Shown here: piece after piece, positions 61,701 through 64,000 of the stretch | Position numbering within the stretch: position 1 is the stretch's first letter | Layout: every line of letters starts with the position of its first letter | Assembly: GCF_001524445.2 (NCBI RefSeq) | Contig: NZ_CP013417.1 | Location: 3,348,001-3,412,000, forward strand | DNA length: 64,000 nucleotides | Direction: 5' to 3' | DNA from: Burkholderia savannae | GTDB lineage: Bacteria > Pseudomonadota > Gammaproteobacteria > Burkholderiales > Burkholderiaceae | Translations under genes and position numbers: made by a program | The notes under the pieces: model-generated | Databases searched by the model: none | What the model was told of the DNA's origin: nothing | Seen by the model: only the letters and a program-made list of their open reading frames with translations

Positions 61701-64000
61701 CTGACGACCGACGCATTCGACGCGCTCGGCCGCGTCGTCGCGACGATCGGCCCGCTCGACACGGCCGCGCTGCCGACGATCGCGTTCGCGTACGCGGCGG
61801 GCGCGATCTCGACGATCACGAGCGCCACGCGCAGCGCTCACGGCGGCAACGACACCGTGCCCGCCGTCACGTGGATCGACGGCGCGGGCAACGTGCTCGG
61901 CAAGGGCACGCCCGCCGCCGCGCCCGGCCAATGGACCGTCACGAACGCGGTGCGGCGCAACGCGCGCGGCCTCGTCGCCGCATCGTTCCTGCCGTACGCG
62001 GCGACGGGCGCGGGCTGGCAGCCGCCGCCCGACGGCACCGGCGCGACCACCTCGATCTACGACGCGCTCGGCCGCCTCGTGCAGCTCACGCGGCCCGACG
62101 GGCTCGTCGTGACGAGCCGCCGCGAAGGCGACACGGTGATCACGAGCGAGACATGGCCGGGCGCCGCGGCGGCCGACGTCGAGCGGCAGGTGTACGACGC
62201 GGCGGGCCAGCTCGTGTCGGTCGCGCGCAACGCGGGCGATCACTGGGTCGAGCAGCGCTACGGCTATGCGCCGTCGGGCAAGGTCAGCGACGTGACGCTG
62301 CCGGGCGGCGCGCACGTCGCGTTCACGCTCGACCTGCTCGGCCGCGTGTTCGCGCAGCAAAGCCCCGACACGGGCCGCACGGTGTTCTTCCTCGACGCAT
62401 CGGACAACCAGCGCGCGCGCACGAACGCGGCGGGCCAGATCGTGCGCACCGACGTCGACGCGATGAACCGCGTGACGAACGTGTATCACGACGCGGAGGC
62501 GACGCCGCGCGTGCGCTACGAATATGCCGACGCGAGCGGCGCGCCGCCCGCCGACGGCATTACCGCGAATCGCTTCACGCGCGTATGGCGCATCACCGAC
62601 GAGATCGGCGCGGTCGTCTTCGAATACGACGAAGCGGGACGCAAGACGACCACCGCGCGCACCGTCGCCGCCACCGGGCAAAGCTTCGTCACGCGGCGCG
62701 CGTACGACGCGCTCGGTCGCCTCGCGAATGCGACGCTGCCCGCGACCGCGCCGGGCGGCGCGGCCCGTACGATCGACTACGGCTATGCGGCCGACGGGCG
62801 GCTCGTGAGCGCATCGGGCGTCGTGAAGGACGCGGCCTACGATTTGTTCGGACGCCTGACGTCGATCGATTACGCGAACGGCGCGTCGACGCTGATCGAC
62901 TACGCGGCGAACGCGGGCGGCATCGCGCGCGTGCGCGTGCTCGACGCATCGCGCAACGTACTGCGCGACACGACGCTCACGCGCCGCGACGGCCTCGCCA
63001 CGACGCTCGCGAGCGCGAACGCCGCGGACGACAGCGTCGACTTCGGCTACGACGCGCTGCGCCGCCTGACGAGCGCGAACTACCGGCAAGGCGCGACGGC
63101 CGCGGACACGCACGGCTGGACCTTCGACGACGCGTTCAACGCGACGGCCGCCACGGACGCGGGCGCGCTGACGTACGAGCCGGGCACGCACCGGCTCGCG
63201 TCGATCGGCGGCGCGGCGATCGCGTTCGACGCCGCCGGCCGGATGACGACGGGCCGCTTCGGCGCGGCGGCGTTCGACGCGGCCGATCATCTGAGCGGCG
63301 TGACGCTGCCCGACGCGACGCAGATCGCGCACACCTACGACTACCAGGGCCGCCGCGCGCGCTCGACGAAGAACGGCGCGCAAACCTACTTCAGCCCGAC
63401 CGAGGACATCGAATTCCAGGGCGACGCGGCGATCGTATGGATCACGTTCGGCAGGCAGCGGATCGCGGCCGACATCGGCGGCGCGCTGACCTTCGTGCAT
63501 CCGAACGCGCTCGGCGTGATGGATCTCGTCACCGATTCGAACGGCGCGTACGGCACGCGCGTGCGGCAAACGCCGTTCGGTTACGCGCGCCCGGCCGACG
63601 GCGCGGCGCTTGCGGGCGGCGTCGCCGTGGTGGCGCTCGCGCTCGGCGCGACGGACGCGACGGGCCTCGTCTGCCACGGCCTGCGGTGGTACGACCCGCG
63701 CGCAGGCCAGTTCATCAGCCCCGACCCCGTCGTGACGAGCGTGTACACGGTCGGCTCGTGGAACCCGTACGCGTACTGCCTCGGCAATCCGATCCTGCTC
63801 GCGGACCCGAACGGCTGCAGCTTCCTGAGCGTGCTCGAGATCATCGGCGTCGCGATCCTCGCGGCGGCTTGCGTCGTCGGCGCGATTTTCACGGGCGGCG
63901 CGACGCTCGTCGCGCTCGGCGTGCTGTCCGCGAACATCGGCGGGTGGCTCCTCGCGGGCGTCGCGCTCGGCAGCCTGGGCGGCGCGATCGCGGGCGAGCT
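58716..64000 (+). CDS. TcB-TcC (SpvB/RHS) toxin component, partial
   Basis: Starts at GTG 58716 (MAKTSGTADE, GGGAGG upstream) and runs past the window end (over 1,760 residues visible). The N-terminal SpvB domain (LPSGGGSVSGDGGDFSVDLNTGTATL; GLGWSLGL) is followed by FG-GAP/VCBS repeats (DLNGDGLPDIV, DLNGDGITDIL, TGDGLMDIV, DVDGDGCADLV) of the TcB propeller, then many RHS/YD repeats. The RHS core closes with NPYAYCLGNPILLADPNG (63761-63815). After it the variable region begins with a hydrophobic stretch (about 63820-63990). TcB and TcC are thus one polypeptide: a shell that encloses a C-terminal toxin released at the core end. Confidence 0.9.
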   Translation, partial: MAKTSGTADEILNLPSGGGSVSGDGGDFSVDLNTGTATLKFDLTVPAGPNGITPPHTLQYSAGTGDGPFGLGWSLGLMTIRRRITPATGAAEPAPPGACTLVGVGELVDMGARRFRPIVDATGLLIEFTGASWTATDKTDTQYTLGTSANAQIGDGGALPAAWLVDRCTDSAGNAIAYTWLADGGNRVPQTIAWGTYQLVFVYESRPDVLVDGGYGAPVTLDKRCSRIELHARTEAQSLVRSWTLLYDDDNGHGRSLLATIREQGHAADGSILAAPDRTFAYSKPGAPALVPVTGWTTPLSDPNTDLVDLNGDGLPDIVHLGDGMPTMHPNLGGGRFGAPRPLARTAAPLRLSAPSVAFADMSGNGSVDVLVLDEPFSGYYPLSAPGGSEPAGFGRPIVFERAPAVSPSDVRLRFLDLNGDGITDILLDTGRGWLMYLRDGPTTWSDAPRVLPPARTPPVSLADPHVHLADMTGDGLMDIVRVTGSGLTYWPARADGGWDAAIAMTPSPAFARDFDPRRLALYDVDGDGCADLVYVGLQSVTLWRNVGATRLAAPVAIPGTPVAVPGSYRVVDLLGSGTAGVHFQLPSIAGASRQAYLDLGGGAKPYLLTDLTHGAAQSTHIGYRTSTEYARDDATAGAPWRTYHPFPIQCVARTDQTDHGTGATTSTRYAYHDARYDPATRTFLGFGRVDSEQLGDASCPTLRVETTFHLGLDPADPSRPLTNDDALKLGALRRKPLVTATYGLDGSPLESRPYSITRHAYDALLVASTAGNGKQIAVPYCTTSTEERWERQGAIVSTRTVDYLAITNEGDVTSQRTRAQRTGVAAPDQDVTTTTTLATGGKNLRLPARITQTAPGGGIVSASICFYDGDAFTGLPEGQATQGLVTRIEDRVFDDAFAASVWGDHPPDLTQYGYHRLSGDASGWWKTRRAHARGSNATGPTLATKGPLGAQQTLQYDANGQRVVKVIDALGNAVSATTDARVFQTASLTDANGHLTTDAFDALGRVVATIGPLDTAALPTIAFAYAAGAISTITSATRSAHGGNDTVPAVTWIDGAGNVLGKGTPAAAPGQWTVTNAVRRNARGLVAASFLPYAATGAGWQPPPDGTGATTSIYDALGRLVQLTRPDGLVVTSRREGDTVITSETWPGAAAADVERQVYDAAGQLVSVARNAGDHWVEQRYGYAPSGKVSDVTLPGGAHVAFTLDLLGRVFAQQSPDTGRTVFFLDASDNQRARTNAAGQIVRTDVDAMNRVTNVYHDAEATPRVRYEYADASGAPPADGITANRFTRVWRITDEIGAVVFEYDEAGRKTTTARTVAATGQSFVTRRAYDALGRLANATLPATAPGGAARTIDYGYAADGRLVSASGVVKDAAYDLFGRLTSIDYANGASTLIDYAANAGGIARVRVLDASRNVLRDTTLTRRDGLATTLASANAADDSVDFGYDALRRLTSANYRQGATAADTHGWTFDDAFNATAATDAGALTYEPGTHRLASIGGAAIAFDAAGRMTTGRFGAAAFDAADHLSGVTLPDATQIAHTYDYQGRRARSTKNGAQTYFSPTEDIEFQGDAAIVWITFGRQRIAADIGGALTFVHPNALGVMDLVTDSNGAYGTRVRQTPFGYARPADGAALAGGVAVVALALGATDATGLVCHGLRWYDPRAGQFISPDPVVTSVYTVGSWNPYAYCLGNPILLADPNGCSFLSVLEIIGVAILAAACVVGAIFTGGATLVALGVLSANIGGWLLAGVALGSLGGAIAGE

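Overview
The window is GC-rich, with strong G/C third-position bias and short AT-rich islands at promoters. The gene content points to a betaproteobacterium of the Burkholderia pseudomallei group (B. pseudomallei, mallei, thailandensis). The strongest pointer is a tandem pair of TOMM-type precursor genes next to a kinase/cyclase fusion gene, an arrangement described from B. mallei. The species call is inference.

Layout. (1) 1-3950: the N-terminal part of a large FAD-linked oxidase (minus), then biosynthetic threonine deaminase ilvA and the queuosine gene queF (plus), ending in a two-way terminator. (2) 3984-8321: a D-amino-acid utilisation locus. A RidA-type protein, an N-acyl-D-amino-acid deacylase and an RpiR-type regulator are on the minus strand, divergent from a D-amino-acid deaminase. 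(3) 9019-14226: assorted genes: a DJ-1/PfpI protein, a MarR regulator with a DHA2-type exporter, an EcsC protein, an HSL-type esterase and a secreted CHRD protein. A candidate small RNA and a decayed outer-membrane protein gene follow.

(4) 15534-42504: a large exopolysaccharide locus. A left, minus-strand unit encodes a CRP/FNR regulator, an initiating sugar-phosphate transferase, an outer-membrane export lipoprotein and a glycosyltransferase, preceded by a sigma-54-type promoter. A right, plus-strand unit encodes a second CRP/FNR regulator, an acyl carrier protein, an acyl-CoA dehydrogenase-like protein, an aminoacyl-tRNA-synthetase-like carrier-protein ligase, a DUF1839 protein, a GH2 glycosidase and a double alpha/beta hydrolase; these last six are stop/start overlapped or nearly so. 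Next come a sigma-54 activator, a PAP2 phosphatase, a glycosyltransferase, an ElaA-like acetyltransferase, GDP-mannose synthesis, another glycosyltransferase, a flippase and a GGDEF/EAL protein. RpoN, CRP/FNR and c-di-GMP control would fit the Bep/bec-type biofilm polysaccharides of Burkholderia (inference). The carrier-protein module suggests that an amino acid is activated, possibly oxidised, and attached to the polymer or its precursor.

(5) 42931-52051: a TOMM (ribosomal peptide) operon, minus strand. In transcription order it holds an FHA protein, a giant kinase/cyclase/ATPase, two precursor peptides, a fused cyclodehydratase (E1-like plus YcaO) and a class II aldolase-like enzyme. (6) 52311-64000: three small plus-strand genes, two of them paralogous with a duplicated leader, then a compact TcA-like protein and the start of a TcB/TcC (SpvB-RHS) toxin that runs off the window.

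I saw no tRNA, rRNA, CRISPR array or insertion sequence.
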